From: Ditibartonella apihabitans
Lineage (GTDB): Bacteria; Pseudomonadota; Alphaproteobacteria; Rhizobiales; Rhizobiaceae
Length of the DNA: 64,000 nt
Reading direction: 5' to 3'
NCBI RefSeq assembly: GCF_002007485.1
Contig: NZ_CP015820.1
Span: 1,860,001 to 1,924,000 of the forward strand
The translations under genes and the position numbers were made by a program. The notes under the pieces were generated by a model. It searched no databases. It was not told the DNA's origin and worked only from the letters and a program-made list of their open reading frames with translations. Numbering within the stretch: the stretch's first letter is position 1; every line of letters starts with the position of its first letter. Shown here piece after piece: positions 35,275-44,595 of the stretch.

Positions 35275-36717
35275 ATGCCAGAAAATAGCGAAATAAATCT
35301 TGCCAAGCTTGAGCGACAGGCAAAATACGATCTTGAATGTTTGAACTATCCTGCCCGTCAATGGGTAAAACCGAAGACATATCACGGCAATCCGGTGAAG
35401 GATGTTGTGATTATTGGCGGCGGACAAAGCGGTTTGACATTGGCGCTACAATTGCGGCGGGAAAGCGTTACAAACATTGCCATTCTGGATAAAAGTGAAG
35501 CCGGCTTTGAAGGGCCGTGGCGCACTTACGCCCGTATGCACACATTGCGCACACCGAAATATGTGACGGGGCCCGATCTCGACATTGGCAGTTTGACAGT
35601 GCGTGCCTGGTGGGAAGCGCGTTTCGGGCATAAATCCTGGGAAGAGCTTTATAAAATACCGACCAATCTTTGGGCAGAATATCTCGACTGGTTGAAAAAA
35701 GTTACCCATATAGAGGTCACAAACCGGACAATTGTAACCGACATAGAGCCGCTGCAAGATGATGTTTTTGCAGTTCATATCGAAAGAAACGGCAAACCCG
35801 ATATGATCTATACGCGCCTTGTGGTTTTAGCGACCGGTATTGAGGGAAGCGGCCAATGGGTTGTGCCGGATATGTTCAAGGATGCTCTTGACAAGAAAGT
35901 TTATGCACACACGGCCGAAGCAATCAATTTTGACAAGCTTGCCGGCAAGCGTGTTGCCGTTGTCGGTGGTGGTTCATCCTCTTTTGACAATAGTGCCACA
36001 GCTTTGGAACACGGTGCAAAATCGGTAACGCATTTTGTCAGACGTTCCATTTTGCCAACAGTCAACCCTTACCGTTTTATGGAATATAGCGGGTTTTTGC
36101 GCCATTTTGCCGATCTTGATGACAACAAGAAATGGCAGTTCATGAAATATCTCTTCGATGTCAACCAGCCGCCGACACAGGATTCCTATTTACGGTGCAC
36201 AAAATTCTGCAATTATGAATTGAAACTTGCAAGCCCTATTAAAAGCTGCCGGATGGATGGAGACAAGCTTGTTCTTGTCACACCGCATGAAAGTGATGAA
36301 TTCGATTTTCTGATTGTCGGCACAGGCTTGATTATCGACCTTAAAACGCGGCCGGAAATTGCCCGTTTTGCCGATAAAATCGAAACCTGGGGCGACCATT
36401 TTACCCCACCGGCGGGCGAAGAACATGCGGTGATTGCAAGCTGTCCTTATCTTGGACCAAACTTCCAATTTCAGGAAAAGGTGAAAGGTGAAGCGCCTTA
36501 TCTCAAACGCATTTTCACTTATACTTTTGCCGGTATGCCAAGCCTTGCCGCATCGGCCGGAATTTCGGCTTTGAAATTCGGCGTGCGGAGACTTGCCTAT
36601 GGGGTAAGCAGTGAATTGTTCTGCGAAGATGCCGATTATCATTATGACCTTCTGAGATCATTTGACGAAAAGGAATTGACAGCACCCCAGCCGGTCGCCA
36701 TGGGAAAAGCAGGTTAA
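35275..36717 (+). CDS. FAD-dependent NAD(P)-binding monooxygenase (FMO-like), candidate urate-pathway enzyme
   Basis: A 480-aa two-dinucleotide-binding flavoprotein. The FAD site is VVIIGGGQSGLTLALQL (GxGxxG about residues 48-53), and the NADPH site is VAVVGGGSSSFDNSA (about residue 225). The tail LIVGTGLIIDLKTRPEIARF fits flavin monooxygenases/pyridine-nucleotide oxidoreductases. It lies divergently next to puuE-allA-uraD-uraH and upstream of an ABC importer and a ureidoglycine aminohydrolase. No classical uricase (PuuD or cofactor-free type) is in the window, so this enzyme could hydroxylate urate or another purine. That is inference; HpxO-type urate hydroxylases belong to a different flavoprotein subfamily. 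Confidence 0.8.
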   Translation: MPENSEINLAKLERQAKYDLECLNYPARQWVKPKTYHGNPVKDVVIIGGGQSGLTLALQLRRESVTNIAILDKSEAGFEGPWRTYARMHTLRTPKYVTGPDLDIGSLTVRAWWEARFGHKSWEELYKIPTNLWAEYLDWLKKVTHIEVTNRTIVTDIEPLQDDVFAVHIERNGKPDMIYTRLVVLATGIEGSGQWVVPDMFKDALDKKVYAHTAEAINFDKLAGKRVAVVGGGSSSFDNSATALEHGAKSVTHFVRRSILPTVNPYRFMEYSGFLRHFADLDDNKKWQFMKYLFDVNQPPTQDSYLRCTKFCNYELKLASPIKSCRMDGDKLVLVTPHESDEFDFLIVGTGLIIDLKTRPEIARFADKIETWGDHFTPPAGEEHAVIASCPYLGPNFQFQEKVKGEAPYLKRIFTYTFAGMPSLAASAGISALKFGVRRLAYGVSSELFCEDADYHYDLLRSFDEKELTAPQPVAMGKAG

Positions 36718-36810
36718 AAGCCATTCGGGTGAACGGATAATTGGCAATTGCCAAAACCGGCTTGACCTGAAAAGTAACAGGAACTTTCATGTTCCTTTCA
36801 ATCATTTAGA

Positions 36811-36838
36811 ATCGCGCCCCTTGTGGCGCGATTTTTAT
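36811..36838 (+). terminator. Rho-independent terminator after the monooxygenase gene
   Basis: Perfect 8-bp stem ATCGCGCC (36811-36818) and GGCGCGAT (36825-36832), 6-nt loop, followed by TTTTATTG. It is 94 bp after the stop codon and ends the monooxygenase transcript before the ABC operon. Confidence 0.85.
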
Positions 36839-37292
36839 TGTTCTTATGTTTGATTTTTTAAGCTCTGATTTCACTCTTCCCCCGCTCGAAAGTCGAAAGC
36901 AGTATTAAGAGAATTTAGAGCAACCCGTACGAATTTTAAGAACGCTTAATAAAAGCGCAGAGACTGCACCGGAGCCGGTCAATAGTGTTTTTTCAAATCA
37001 TTGATTTTATTTGATCTTTTTATTCTTTCATTTTTTCTTTTTTAAAATTGCATAAAATTTAATCAATAAATAAAAACGCCTATTTTTTAAGTTTTTTCTC
37101 TTGTTTTCAGATGTTGTTCGTGTAAGTCTTAGGTCGTCGGAAATAAAACCGGTTTTCTTTTTTAAAAGAAGAAAAGAAACATCTTCAAAGAGAGAGAATA
37201 AGGTTTTCCGGCAAATACAGGATGACACTATAGGTTAAAAAATACGCTTGGTTTCGTAAGTTGAATATCTATACGCCGCCTTTCTTGTGCTG

Positions 37293-37401
37293 ATTATCCG
37301 GTTTTTTGAAAACGGATAATACCCGACAGCACAAATGGCATAACTCAAAATTGTTCATGATGCCCGTTCGGTTTTTCGGGTTTTTCAAAAAAACCGGAAT
37401 G
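37293..37401 (+). promoter_or_regulatory. two hairpins in the leader of the ABC importer operon
   Basis: ATTATCCGGTTTT (37293-37305) can pair with AAAACGGATAAT (37309-37320), with one bulged G. A second imperfect hairpin is near 37375-37401 (TTCGGGTTTTT with AAAAACCGGAA), followed by a T-run. Both precede the strong ribosome binding site GGGGAGG at about 37411-37417. They could form an attenuator or operator; no known riboswitch class was recognised. The rest of 36839-37427 is AT-rich and without a gene. Confidence 0.4.
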
Positions 37402-37427
37402 CTTTTTTAAGCGGGGAGGAAAAGTCC

Positions 37428-38720
37428 ATGCAGGCAAAATGCCGAAACAATAGCGACAGTGCTTTTTATTCCCTCCCTTGCACCGGCTCTTCACGGGACC
37501 TCACTTTTTGCCCCGACGGCCAAAAGACAATTGCAACTTCGAAAATACAACGCCTCGAAAGGGCGGATATAAAAAGCTTTATTCGCAAGCAATTCAAACA
37601 AGCATTTTCGACTTTTAAACACGCTTTTCCGCTTGCCACTTTTTCAGCAGCCAAAGTTGCTTTTAAAAGTCTTTTTCCAAGAAGGCTTCTTTCGGCCAGT
37701 TTTCTTTCATCAAGCCTTCTTTGTGGGAGTTTGGCGCTTCTTTTGTTTTCTCAAACGCTTGAGGCCAAAGAGGTTCAAAAGGCCCCTGACAAAGTGCGTT
37801 TTCAACTCGACTGGTTACCCGGTGGCGATAAAACCGCGATTTATGTTTGTGTGAACAAAGGCTTTTGCAAATCCGAAGGGCTTGATGTTGCCATTGAACC
37901 CGGGCGTGGCGGCAATGATGCCATTACCCGCATTGCTGCCGGAGTGAGCGATGTGGGGGCAGCCGACATTACTGCGCTGATGGCGGCGCGCGCAACAGCA
38001 AATGTGAAGGTAAGCGCGGTTATGGCAATCTTCAACAAAACGCCACATGCGTTTTATGTCCTTTCCGATAGCCCCATTCAGAAAATCGCCGACATAAAGG
38101 GAAAAGCCGTTGCCACCTCGCCTTTTACCGCTTCCAATCTTTTCTTGCCGCCTTTCCTGAAAACGCAGAATTTATCCATGGATGATATTGCGCTTACACG
38201 CGTCGACTCCGGTGCTTTGGGGCCGATGTTGATAACAGGAAAGACCGATGTGATTATTGCTTGGCTCACCGATTATACGCGTTACGAAGAACAAGCCAGA
38301 ATTGCGCATAAAGAAATCAGAGCCTTTCCGTGGGTGGAAAGCGGCCTTGATCTTTATGGCAGTTCGCTGATTGCCGCAGACAAATTCATTTCCGAGCGCC
38401 CCGAGGTTCTTACCCGCTTTATCAAGGCCTATCGCCAGTCAATCATATTCATGCATGAACATCCCGATGAGGCGGTCGATGCGGTGATGGAAAGTGTTCC
38501 CGAACTTGATCGGCAGAGTGTTAAAGGGTCACTTCAGGATACATTGAAGCTCATTTACAACGACGAAACAGATCAATACGGCCTTGGCACTTACCGCCGC
38601 GACAAGCTTCAACGCACATGGCAAAAAACGGCCGAAGCTTTAAACCTCGACCCCGATGCGATGACTGCTGAAAGTGCCGTAAAAACCGGTTTTTCCGAAA
38701 ATCTGGAGGGCTTCAAATGA
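37428..38720 (+). CDS. ABC transporter substrate-binding protein, NMT1/THI5-like
   Basis: A 430-aa periplasmic binding protein of the SsuA/NMT1 superfamily ([35 protein letters not shown], the GGND.I.RI..G..DVG motif, [11 protein letters not shown]). Members bind pyrimidine precursors, sulfonates, nitrate or similar small molecules. Context in a purine-catabolic region suggests a purine derivative or ureide. The hydrophobic signal segment is at residues 88-110 and is preceded by an unusual 87-residue basic, Phe/Lys/Ser-rich extension. The strong ribosome binding site GGGGAGG before ATG 37428 and the absence of later start codons support the long form. Stop overlaps the ATPase start (ATGA). 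Confidence 0.85.
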   Translation: MQAKCRNNSDSAFYSLPCTGSSRDLTFCPDGQKTIATSKIQRLERADIKSFIRKQFKQAFSTFKHAFPLATFSAAKVAFKSLFPRRLLSASFLSSSLLCGSLALLLFSQTLEAKEVQKAPDKVRFQLDWLPGGDKTAIYVCVNKGFCKSEGLDVAIEPGRGGNDAITRIAAGVSDVGAADITALMAARATANVKVSAVMAIFNKTPHAFYVLSDSPIQKIADIKGKAVATSPFTASNLFLPPFLKTQNLSMDDIALTRVDSGALGPMLITGKTDVIIAWLTDYTRYEEQARIAHKEIRAFPWVESGLDLYGSSLIAADKFISERPEVLTRFIKAYRQSIIFMHEHPDEAVDAVMESVPELDRQSVKGSLQDTLKLIYNDETDQYGLGTYRRDKLQRTWQKTAEALNLDPDAMTAESAVKTGFSENLEGFK

Positions 38721-39538
38721 CACCAAGCCAATTGCAATCCGTTGAAATGAAATCCAGCAATGCGATTTCTCCCCCCTCTATCCGCTTTGAAGGGCTAAGC
38801 CAGTTTTTCACAACATCAACAGGGCGAACAGAAGCCCTTCACAACATTAGTTTCGATGTTCGCTATCACGAATTTCTTGCAGTATTGGGTCCTTCCGGTT
38901 GTGGCAAATCCACGCTTTTGCGGTTGATTGCCGGACTCTTGAAACCGACACAAGGCAAGGTGGAAGTTTTCGGGATGCCGGTTACGGAGCCGCGCGAAGA
39001 TGTCGGCATTGTTTTTCAGCGTCCGACATTGCTGCCATGGCTCAATATTGTGGACAATATTACTTTTCCCATCAAACACAAGTTCGGCAAGGTCAATTCC
39101 GCCGATATTGATAAAGCCCACGAACTTGTGCGCATGATCGGTCTTACCGGTTTTGAAAAACGTATGCCGGACGAATTGTCGGGCGGTATGCAGCAGCGGG
39201 TCGGCATTGCCCGTGCGCTTCATCTCGACCCTGATATTTTGTTGATGGATGAACCGTTTTCCGCCCTTGATGCGCTAACCCGCGATGAAATGGGTTTTGA
39301 GCTTTTAAGAATTTTTGCCGACAGGCCGAAAACCGTGATGTTCATTACCCATTCTGTCAATGAAGCTGCCATTCTTGCCGACCGTGTGCTGGTTCTCGCC
39401 GGTCGTCCCGGAACTGTTTTAACCGAACTCGACGTGCCGCTCGGACGGCCACGCAACGCCGAAACTGCAAACCAAAAGGTGGTCCATGACTTCGCTCACA
39501 CCCTCAGAAACCTCCTCATCAAGCCCAAGCTCGCTTAA
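38717..39538 (+). CDS. ABC transporter ATP-binding protein (nitrate/sulfonate/taurine type)
   Basis: A 273-aa ATPase energising import. Walker A is [10 protein letters not shown]-loop [10 protein letters not shown], signature [15 protein letters not shown], Walker [13 protein letters not shown], and H-loop FITHSVNEA. This is the SsuB/TauB/NrtD subfamily that partners NMT1-type binding proteins. It starts in an ATGA overlap with the binding-protein gene, and its 3' end overlaps the permease gene by 53 bp, so the three are tightly co-translated. Confidence 0.93.
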   Translation: MTPSQLQSVEMKSSNAISPPSIRFEGLSQFFTTSTGRTEALHNISFDVRYHEFLAVLGPSGCGKSTLLRLIAGLLKPTQGKVEVFGMPVTEPREDVGIVFQRPTLLPWLNIVDNITFPIKHKFGKVNSADIDKAHELVRMIGLTGFEKRMPDELSGGMQQRVGIARALHLDPDILLMDEPFSALDALTRDEMGFELLRIFADRPKTVMFITHSVNEAAILADRVLVLAGRPGTVLTELDVPLGRPRNAETANQKVVHDFAHTLRNLLIKPKLA

Positions 39539-40322
39539 GAGGAAAAAGATAAAGCTGTTTCACCTCTCCTCGCTGCTCTCTGGCTTACCGGCAGTGTTGC
39601 TCATTGTGGCCATTCTTGTGATCTGGCAAATAGCGGTGACGGTTTTTGCCATTCCCTCTTTCATCCTGCCGGCGCCGGTTGAAATTTTTAAAGCTTTCCA
39701 TGTCATTGATGGATCGCGTTGGGCTGTTCATATATTTGCAACCTTGCGGGTGGCACTACTCGGCTTTTTTGTATCCATTCTGATTGCCTTGCCGCTTGCT
39801 GTCTGTCTTATCCGCTCGCCGCTTTTATCAAAAACGGTTTATCCATTGTTGGTCATTATCCAGTCGACACCGGTTGTTGCCATTGCACCGATTGTCATTG
39901 TCGCCTTCGGTTCAGGTGATTTTCCGCGCATTCTCATCACCTTTCTTATTTCGTTTTTTCCACTCGTCATTGCCACCTCGACAGGGCTTCTTTCTACACC
40001 GCCCGAACTTATCGAATTGTCAAAATCGCTCCGCGCACCGGTTCGCCGTGAAATATTGCAAATCCGCCTGCCCTATGCCGTGCCCTATATTTTCTCGGCC
40101 TTGAAAATTTCCATTACTTTATGCGTTATCGGTGCGGTTGTTGCCGAATTTGTTTCGGCCGACAAGGGCATCGGTTTCTTCCTCCAGCTTTCCACCTCGA
40201 TTTATAAAATACCGCAAGCCTGGGCGGGGCTTTTTGTGCTGGCTGCCATTTCGCTTATCTTGTTCCAACTTGTTATTTTTACCCAGAAACTGTTTTTCCC
40301 ATGGAGTATCAAAAAGGGTTGA
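39486..40322 (+). CDS. ABC transporter permease (nitrate/sulfonate/taurine type)
   Basis: A 278-aa inner-membrane permease with about six helices. It shows the BPD_transp_1 features of SsuC/TauC relatives: FILPAPVEI near the N-terminus, [16 protein letters not shown], and the coupling-helix region [12 protein letters not shown] followed by [19 protein letters not shown]. The ATG at 39486 lies inside the ATPase gene (53-bp overlap). No better downstream start precedes the first membrane helix. Completes a binding protein-ATPase-permease importer. Confidence 0.92.
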   Translation: MTSLTPSETSSSSPSSLKRKKIKLFHLSSLLSGLPAVLLIVAILVIWQIAVTVFAIPSFILPAPVEIFKAFHVIDGSRWAVHIFATLRVALLGFFVSILIALPLAVCLIRSPLLSKTVYPLLVIIQSTPVVAIAPIVIVAFGSGDFPRILITFLISFFPLVIATSTGLLSTPPELIELSKSLRAPVRREILQIRLPYAVPYIFSALKISITLCVIGAVVAEFVSADKGIGFFLQLSTSIYKIPQAWAGLFVLAAISLILFQLVIFTQKLFFPWSIKKG

Positions 40323-40374
40323 AATTAGGAAAGCTCCAAAAGAAAAAAAACGGACAAGGGGGGGATTTAGCATT

Positions 40375-41319
40375 TTGCAACACCGTTTGATGAAATATCT
40401 TGACGAGGTGGCGCGTTCCGGCTCGATACGGAGTGCCGCACAAAAGCTCCATGTTGCCGCTTCTGCCATCCAGCGGCAAATAAAGCTCTTTGAAGAAGAA
40501 ATCGGCACGCCGGTTTTTTCCCGCAGCCATAAGGGGCTGGAACTCACGGCCACCGGCGAACTGGTGCTTGGCCATATCCGCGAAACAATGCGCAATGAAG
40601 AGCGGATGTTGAGCGAGATTAAGGCTCTCAAAGGTGTTATCCGCCAGAATTTGACAATTGTATGCGAAGAAAATCTCGCTAGCACCCTTCTTTTTTCGGC
40701 AATTGTCGACTTCCAGCAAAACCATAAATCCACCAAAATCAATGTATTGACGGCGCAAAATGAAGATGTGCAAAATGTGCTTCTTGATGGCAAAGCCGAT
40801 CTTGCTTTGGCCTATGACATTGAAAAGCAGCCCCGTTTTGCAATTGATAAAGAGGTGAAATGCCCGCTTGGGCTTTTTCTTCGTAAAGGTCATAGTCTCG
40901 AAAAACGTTTGCAAGGAAAAACCAAAGTCAATCTTGCCGAAATTATCGGCGAAGCTTTGGTGCTTCCCGAAAAAGGCACAAAATTGAAATCGCTCATCGA
41001 AACGCTTGGGCCCCCGCTTGTGACCGCTGTTCCGATTGTCGAAACATCATCCATTCCATTGATCGTTGAGCTCATTGCAACGGGAAACTATGTTTCCATT
41101 TTAAGCCGCACAGAATTGCCGGAAGGGTTTGACAACGAATTTCTCTTCATTCCCGTGATTACCCATCCGGCCTACCGCATTTTGACATTGTTCCACCAGA
41201 TAAACCGCGTGTTAAAACCGGTTGAACAACAGTTTCAACATGTATTGACGAGAAAAATGAAAGAAAGTCTTAGCCGACGCAATCAAAGCTTTTCCGGAGA
41301 AGAAAAAGAGGCAGATTGA
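40375..41319 (+). CDS. LysR-family transcriptional regulator
   Basis: A 314-aa regulator beginning LQHRLMKYLDEVARSGSIRS and AAQKLHVAASAIQRQIKLFE, i.e. the LysR winged helix at residues 1-60. It is followed by a periplasmic-binding-protein-like effector domain. I place the start at TTG 40375, ten bases after a GGGGGG run, because the conserved N-terminal helix begins there. ATG 40390 would cut it by five residues, and the open frame extends 81 codons further upstream without a start signal. It follows the ABC importer on the same strand by 52 bp and precedes ureidoglycine aminohydrolase, so it probably responds to a purine-derived effector. Confidence 0.88.
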   Translation: MQHRLMKYLDEVARSGSIRSAAQKLHVAASAIQRQIKLFEEEIGTPVFSRSHKGLELTATGELVLGHIRETMRNEERMLSEIKALKGVIRQNLTIVCEENLASTLLFSAIVDFQQNHKSTKINVLTAQNEDVQNVLLDGKADLALAYDIEKQPRFAIDKEVKCPLGLFLRKGHSLEKRLQGKTKVNLAEIIGEALVLPEKGTKLKSLIETLGPPLVTAVPIVETSSIPLIVELIATGNYVSILSRTELPEGFDNEFLFIPVITHPAYRILTLFHQINRVLKPVEQQFQHVLTRKMKESLSRRNQSFSGEEKEAD

Positions 41320-41542
41320 ATATTATGGACTCTCTTTGCCATCGCTTAAAAGAAGGTCAAAGCTTATCCGATAAATTTTTTAGAAAACTTGACCGACGAG
41401 ACGCGCAAAGCAACGATAAATTCGAGCAAATTTTTGAAGCGGTTTTAAAAGCTTTTTGACGAGCCGGGCTTGCGATGAAAGAGACTTTTTAACAAGTGAG
41501 ACTTTTTGAAAAAGCGTTCACAAAAGAGGAGATATCAACTCG

Positions 41543-42364
41543 ATGAATGAGAAAGACTATTATTTTCCGCTTGGCGGATTACAACCACGTTCCGAACTTT
41601 TAAGCAGCAAAGCGACCTTCAAAGACGCCTATATGGTGATGCCCGCTTCTGTCATGACGGATATCGTCACAAGCCAATTGCCGTTTTTTACGAAATCCCG
41701 CTTCTGGGTGTTGGCGCGCCCGATGACAGGTTTTTCAGAAACATTTTCCCAATATATCGGCGAGATCGAACCTTCGGGCGGCTCAACACATCCGGAAAAT
41801 GACAAGCGTGCGGAAGCGGTCTTTTTTGTGACCGATGGTGCACTCACCATTGTGCTTCAAGGCAAAAAACATGTTCTTCACAAAGGTGGCTTTGCCTATC
41901 TTCCAGCGGGGCAAGATTATCAATTACTTAATGAAGCAAAAACCACCGCGCGCTTTCACTGGATCCGCAAGGCTTATGAAAAAGTTGAAGGGCTTGATAA
42001 ACCTGATGCAATCTTTTCTTCCGACCAGCAAATAACGCCTGCCGAAATGAAAGGCCATGAGGGTGTATGGTTGACAAGCCGTTTCATGGATATGAACGAC
42101 ATGCGCCATGACATGAATGTTGCCATTGTCACCTTTATGCCGGGCGCCCATATTCCTTTCATGGAAACCCACGTTATGGAACACGGGCTTTATGTCTTGC
42201 AAGGCAAAGGCGTTTATCGGCTGAATGATGATTGGGTGGAAGTCGAAAAAGGCGATTTTATGTGGTTGCGCGCATTTTGCCCGCAAGCCTGCTATGCCGG
42301 CGGGCCGGAACCATTCCGTTATCTCCTCTATAAAGATATAAACCGGCATGCAAAACTCTGGTAA
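41543..42364 (+). CDS. allE: (S)-ureidoglycine aminohydrolase
   Basis: A 273-aa bicupin that releases ammonia from ureidoglycine to give ureidoglycolate, the substrate of AllA. Family features: start YYFPLGGLQPRSELLSSKA, the N-terminal cupin with VFFVTDGALTIVLQGKKHVL, and the C-terminal cupin with metal ligands in PGAHIPFMETHVMEHGLYVL. The end is YLLYKDINRHAKLW. A GAGGAG site precedes the ATG. With puuE and allA it defines the allantoate-to-glyoxylate branch; allantoate amidohydrolase (AllC) itself is not in the window. Confidence 0.93.
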   Translation: MNEKDYYFPLGGLQPRSELLSSKATFKDAYMVMPASVMTDIVTSQLPFFTKSRFWVLARPMTGFSETFSQYIGEIEPSGGSTHPENDKRAEAVFFVTDGALTIVLQGKKHVLHKGGFAYLPAGQDYQLLNEAKTTARFHWIRKAYEKVEGLDKPDAIFSSDQQITPAEMKGHEGVWLTSRFMDMNDMRHDMNVAIVTFMPGAHIPFMETHVMEHGLYVLQGKGVYRLNDDWVEVEKGDFMWLRAFCPQACYAGGPEPFRYLLYKDINRHAKLW

Positions 42365-42642
42365 AGCGAAACTCTGGGTTGTCGAGGCGAGACTTTGCGA
42401 AGGCAAAATTTTGGCGGGCAAAACTTTAGTAAAGCGAAAATTTTCGAAGCCAAAACTCTACTCATGTTTTGAAATTGCGAGTTTTGAATAGCAAATAGCC
42501 GTTAAAGCCATCCATGCTTTAAAATGCTCATCGTCGTCGTGAGGAATCGCCACATCTTGTCTTCAGGATGTTCAGGTCACCTCGTGGCAGTTTTCGATAA
42601 GCAAATCGGGTGAACGGTTGTGGTGACTGTTGCAAGCTCTCC
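42365..42642. repeat. degenerate short tandem repeat downstream of allE
   Basis: Between 42350 and 42470 the words GCAAAACT, GCGAAACT, GCGAGACT, GGCAAAACT and AAGCGAAAA recur at 15-25 bp intervals, forming an imperfect tandem repeat of about 20-30 bp. The remainder to 42642 is featureless. Confidence 0.35.
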
Positions 42643-42690
42643 TTGACTTGTCTTCAATATTGGTTATTTGTAATACAATAAAGGAGATCG
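42643..42690 (+). promoter_or_regulatory. parDE promoter / operator region
   Basis: TTGACT (42643-42648) could be a -35 element, with TATTTG or TAATAC as weak -10 candidates. TATTG (42659-42663) and CAATA (42676-42680) bracket it as an interrupted inverted repeat near the ribosome binding site AAGGAG. Such a palindrome fits ParD autoregulation, but the elements are weak. Confidence 0.4.
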
Positions 42691-42691
42691 C

Positions 42692-42952
42692 ATGGCTCGC
42701 ACAACAACAATGACAGTACGCATTGGCGAAACACTGGGTGATTATGTTGCCCGCCAGATAGGCGATAACGGGCCTTATGAAAATGTGAGCGAATATGTGC
42801 GTGATCTCATAAGAAAAGACAAGGAACGCCACGACGAACAGGCGTTTAACCGGCTGAAAGCCGAGTTGCGGCTTGCGTTTTCCGAACCTGACGAGAGTTA
42901 CGTTACTGCTTCGGCGGCAGACATTATTTCCAGAAACAAGAACAAGTCATGA
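42692..42952 (+). CDS. parD: ParD-like ribbon-helix-helix antitoxin
   Basis: An 86-aa antitoxin. Residues 5-45 (TMTVRIGETLGDYVARQIGD, YENVSEYVRDLIRKDKE) are the ParD/CopG ribbon-helix-helix that binds DNA. The C-terminal tail (residues 50-86) would wrap the ParE toxin. AAGGAG precedes the ATG. The stop overlaps the toxin start in an ATGA, the classical antitoxin-toxin coupling. Confidence 0.9.
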   Translation: MARTTTMTVRIGETLGDYVARQIGDNGPYENVSEYVRDLIRKDKERHDEQAFNRLKAELRLAFSEPDESYVTASAADIISRNKNKS

Positions 42953-43260
42953 GCGGTTTTCGGCTGCAACAGGCAGCAATTTTCCGTCTCGACGAGATCT
43001 ATCGGTACACGTCAAACAAATCGGGCGCGGCACGGGCGGAAGACTATTTGAATGGTTTATTCAACTGTTTTCAGGTAATTGCCGATGGTCAGGTGATGTC
43101 CCGACCGATACCTGCCGAATTTTCCGTTCACGGCTATTTCTATCACTTTAAACATCATTATATCTATTGGAAAAAGCTGAAAAACAACAATACAGGTATC
43201 GTCACAATATTGCATGAGCGCATGCACCAGATCGACCGTTTTAAAGATGATTTTATCTGA
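42949..43260 (+). CDS. parE: ParE-family toxin
   Basis: A 103-aa RelE/ParE superfamily toxin. It contains the ParE pattern FRLQQAAIFRLDEIYRYTSN, AEDYLNGLFNCFQVI, and the C-terminal VTILHERMHQIDRF. ParE members poison DNA gyrase; related RelE members cleave mRNA, and the sequence favours ParE. Overlaps parD by 4 bp. The pair sits between a purine gene and a dipeptidase, without mobile-element remains. Confidence 0.9.
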   Translation: MSGFRLQQAAIFRLDEIYRYTSNKSGAARAEDYLNGLFNCFQVIADGQVMSRPIPAEFSVHGYFYHFKHHYIYWKKLKNNNTGIVTILHERMHQIDRFKDDFI

Positions 43261-43560
43261 AACGCGAAAAGAGTGCCCGTGTGAAGACAGCTTTGATTGG
43301 CTGGAATCTTGATGACGAGCTTTTAAAATTTTCATAAATATAGGGCTTGGCATAAATAAAAATCTTGATGCAAACCCAAGCTTTCACTGCCCCACGCTTA
43401 AACAGGCAATGACGGGAAGTCAGCACCTCAAGCATGTCACCGTTATCAGCGCGGAGTGTGTTGTCTCGTTATAATCAAACTTTTGTCAGTTGCTGTTTTA
43501 AATCTCTATAGTGGCGTATAAGAATAATGATTGAAAACACATTCTGATAAGGCAATTTTT

Positions 43561-44595
43561 ATGGCTGAAACACTCATCCAATGTTTTGACGGGCACAATG
43601 ACATTCTCTCCAAAATCCGCGACGAGAAAAACCTTGACCCTTCGGCTTTCATCAATGGTTTTGAAAGTGCAGAACTTGACCTGCCAAAGGCTGAAAAAGG
43701 CGGCCTGATTGGCGGGCTTTGTGCGGTTTATCCGCCATCGGTTGATCTTCATCCCGATAAAAACGGTGTCTATCCCGAATTATTGTTAAAAGATGCAACA
43801 AAACCCACCATGGAAATGGCAAAGCTTCTCCATGATATTGAAAAACTCAAACCCGAACGTTTCAAAATTTGCAAAACCGCGCGTGATATTAAAGAGGCAA
43901 TCAAGGCGCACCAGTTTGCTGCGGTTTTTCATATTGAAGGTGCGGAAGCCATTGGCGAAAATCTGGAAGAGCTTGCCCGCCTTTATCAGGATGGATTGCG
44001 CAGCCTCGGTCCCGTCTGGAGCAGACCCAATATATTCGGTTTCGGAGTGCCGTTCAAATATGGTTCGACCGGCGACATCGGACCGGGCTTGACAGAAACC
44101 GGCAAAAAACTTGTTCGCGAGTGTAACAAGCTCGGCATTATGGTTGATCTTTCTCATATGAATGAAAAAGGCTTCTGGGACATTGCAAAATTGAGCGACG
44201 CGCCGCTTGTTGCTTCCCATTCCAACGCCTATCACTTGAGCCATCAAAGCCGTAACCTCACCGATGAACAATTGCGCGCTATCGGAAAAAGCAAGGGGTT
44301 GGTCGGCATCAATTTCGGGGTCAAATTCCTGCGCGAAGATGGCGAACGCAACCGCGACACACCGCTTAAAACCATTATCAACCACATGCGCTATATTGTC
44401 GATATTGTCGGTGTGGAACATGTGGGCCTCGGTTCGGATTTCGATGGCACAACAATTCCGAATGAATTGCATGATTGTTCACAATTGCCGAAGCTTGTGG
44501 CCGAAATGGAAAAATCCGGTTTCAACCATGACGAGATCGAGAAAATTACCTCGAAAAACTGGATCTCGGTTCTGGAACGGACTTGGGGCGAATAA
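43561..44595 (+). CDS. membrane-dipeptidase family (M19) dipeptidase
   Basis: A 344-aa zinc dipeptidase of peptidase family M19. It shows the metal site start DGHNDIL, VFHIEGAEA, the MVDLSHMNEKGFWDI helix, PLVASHSNAYHLSHQSRN, and VGLGSDFDGT. It has no signal peptide, so it should be cytoplasmic, like many proteobacterial members that act on D- or dehydro-dipeptides. I start at ATG 43561 (AAGG upstream); the in-frame TTG at 43531 would add ten residues. Monocistronic. Confidence 0.93.
   Translation: MAETLIQCFDGHNDILSKIRDEKNLDPSAFINGFESAELDLPKAEKGGLIGGLCAVYPPSVDLHPDKNGVYPELLLKDATKPTMEMAKLLHDIEKLKPERFKICKTARDIKEAIKAHQFAAVFHIEGAEAIGENLEELARLYQDGLRSLGPVWSRPNIFGFGVPFKYGSTGDIGPGLTETGKKLVRECNKLGIMVDLSHMNEKGFWDIAKLSDAPLVASHSNAYHLSHQSRNLTDEQLRAIGKSKGLVGINFGVKFLREDGERNRDTPLKTIINHMRYIVDIVGVEHVGLGSDFDGTTIPNELHDCSQLPKLVAEMEKSGFNHDEIEKITSKNWISVLERTWGE

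Noticed and set aside
37293..37401. TPP riboswitch upstream of the NMT1/THI5-like gene
   Set aside because: The conserved TPP core words (CUGAGA, ACCUGA) are not present in the leader.
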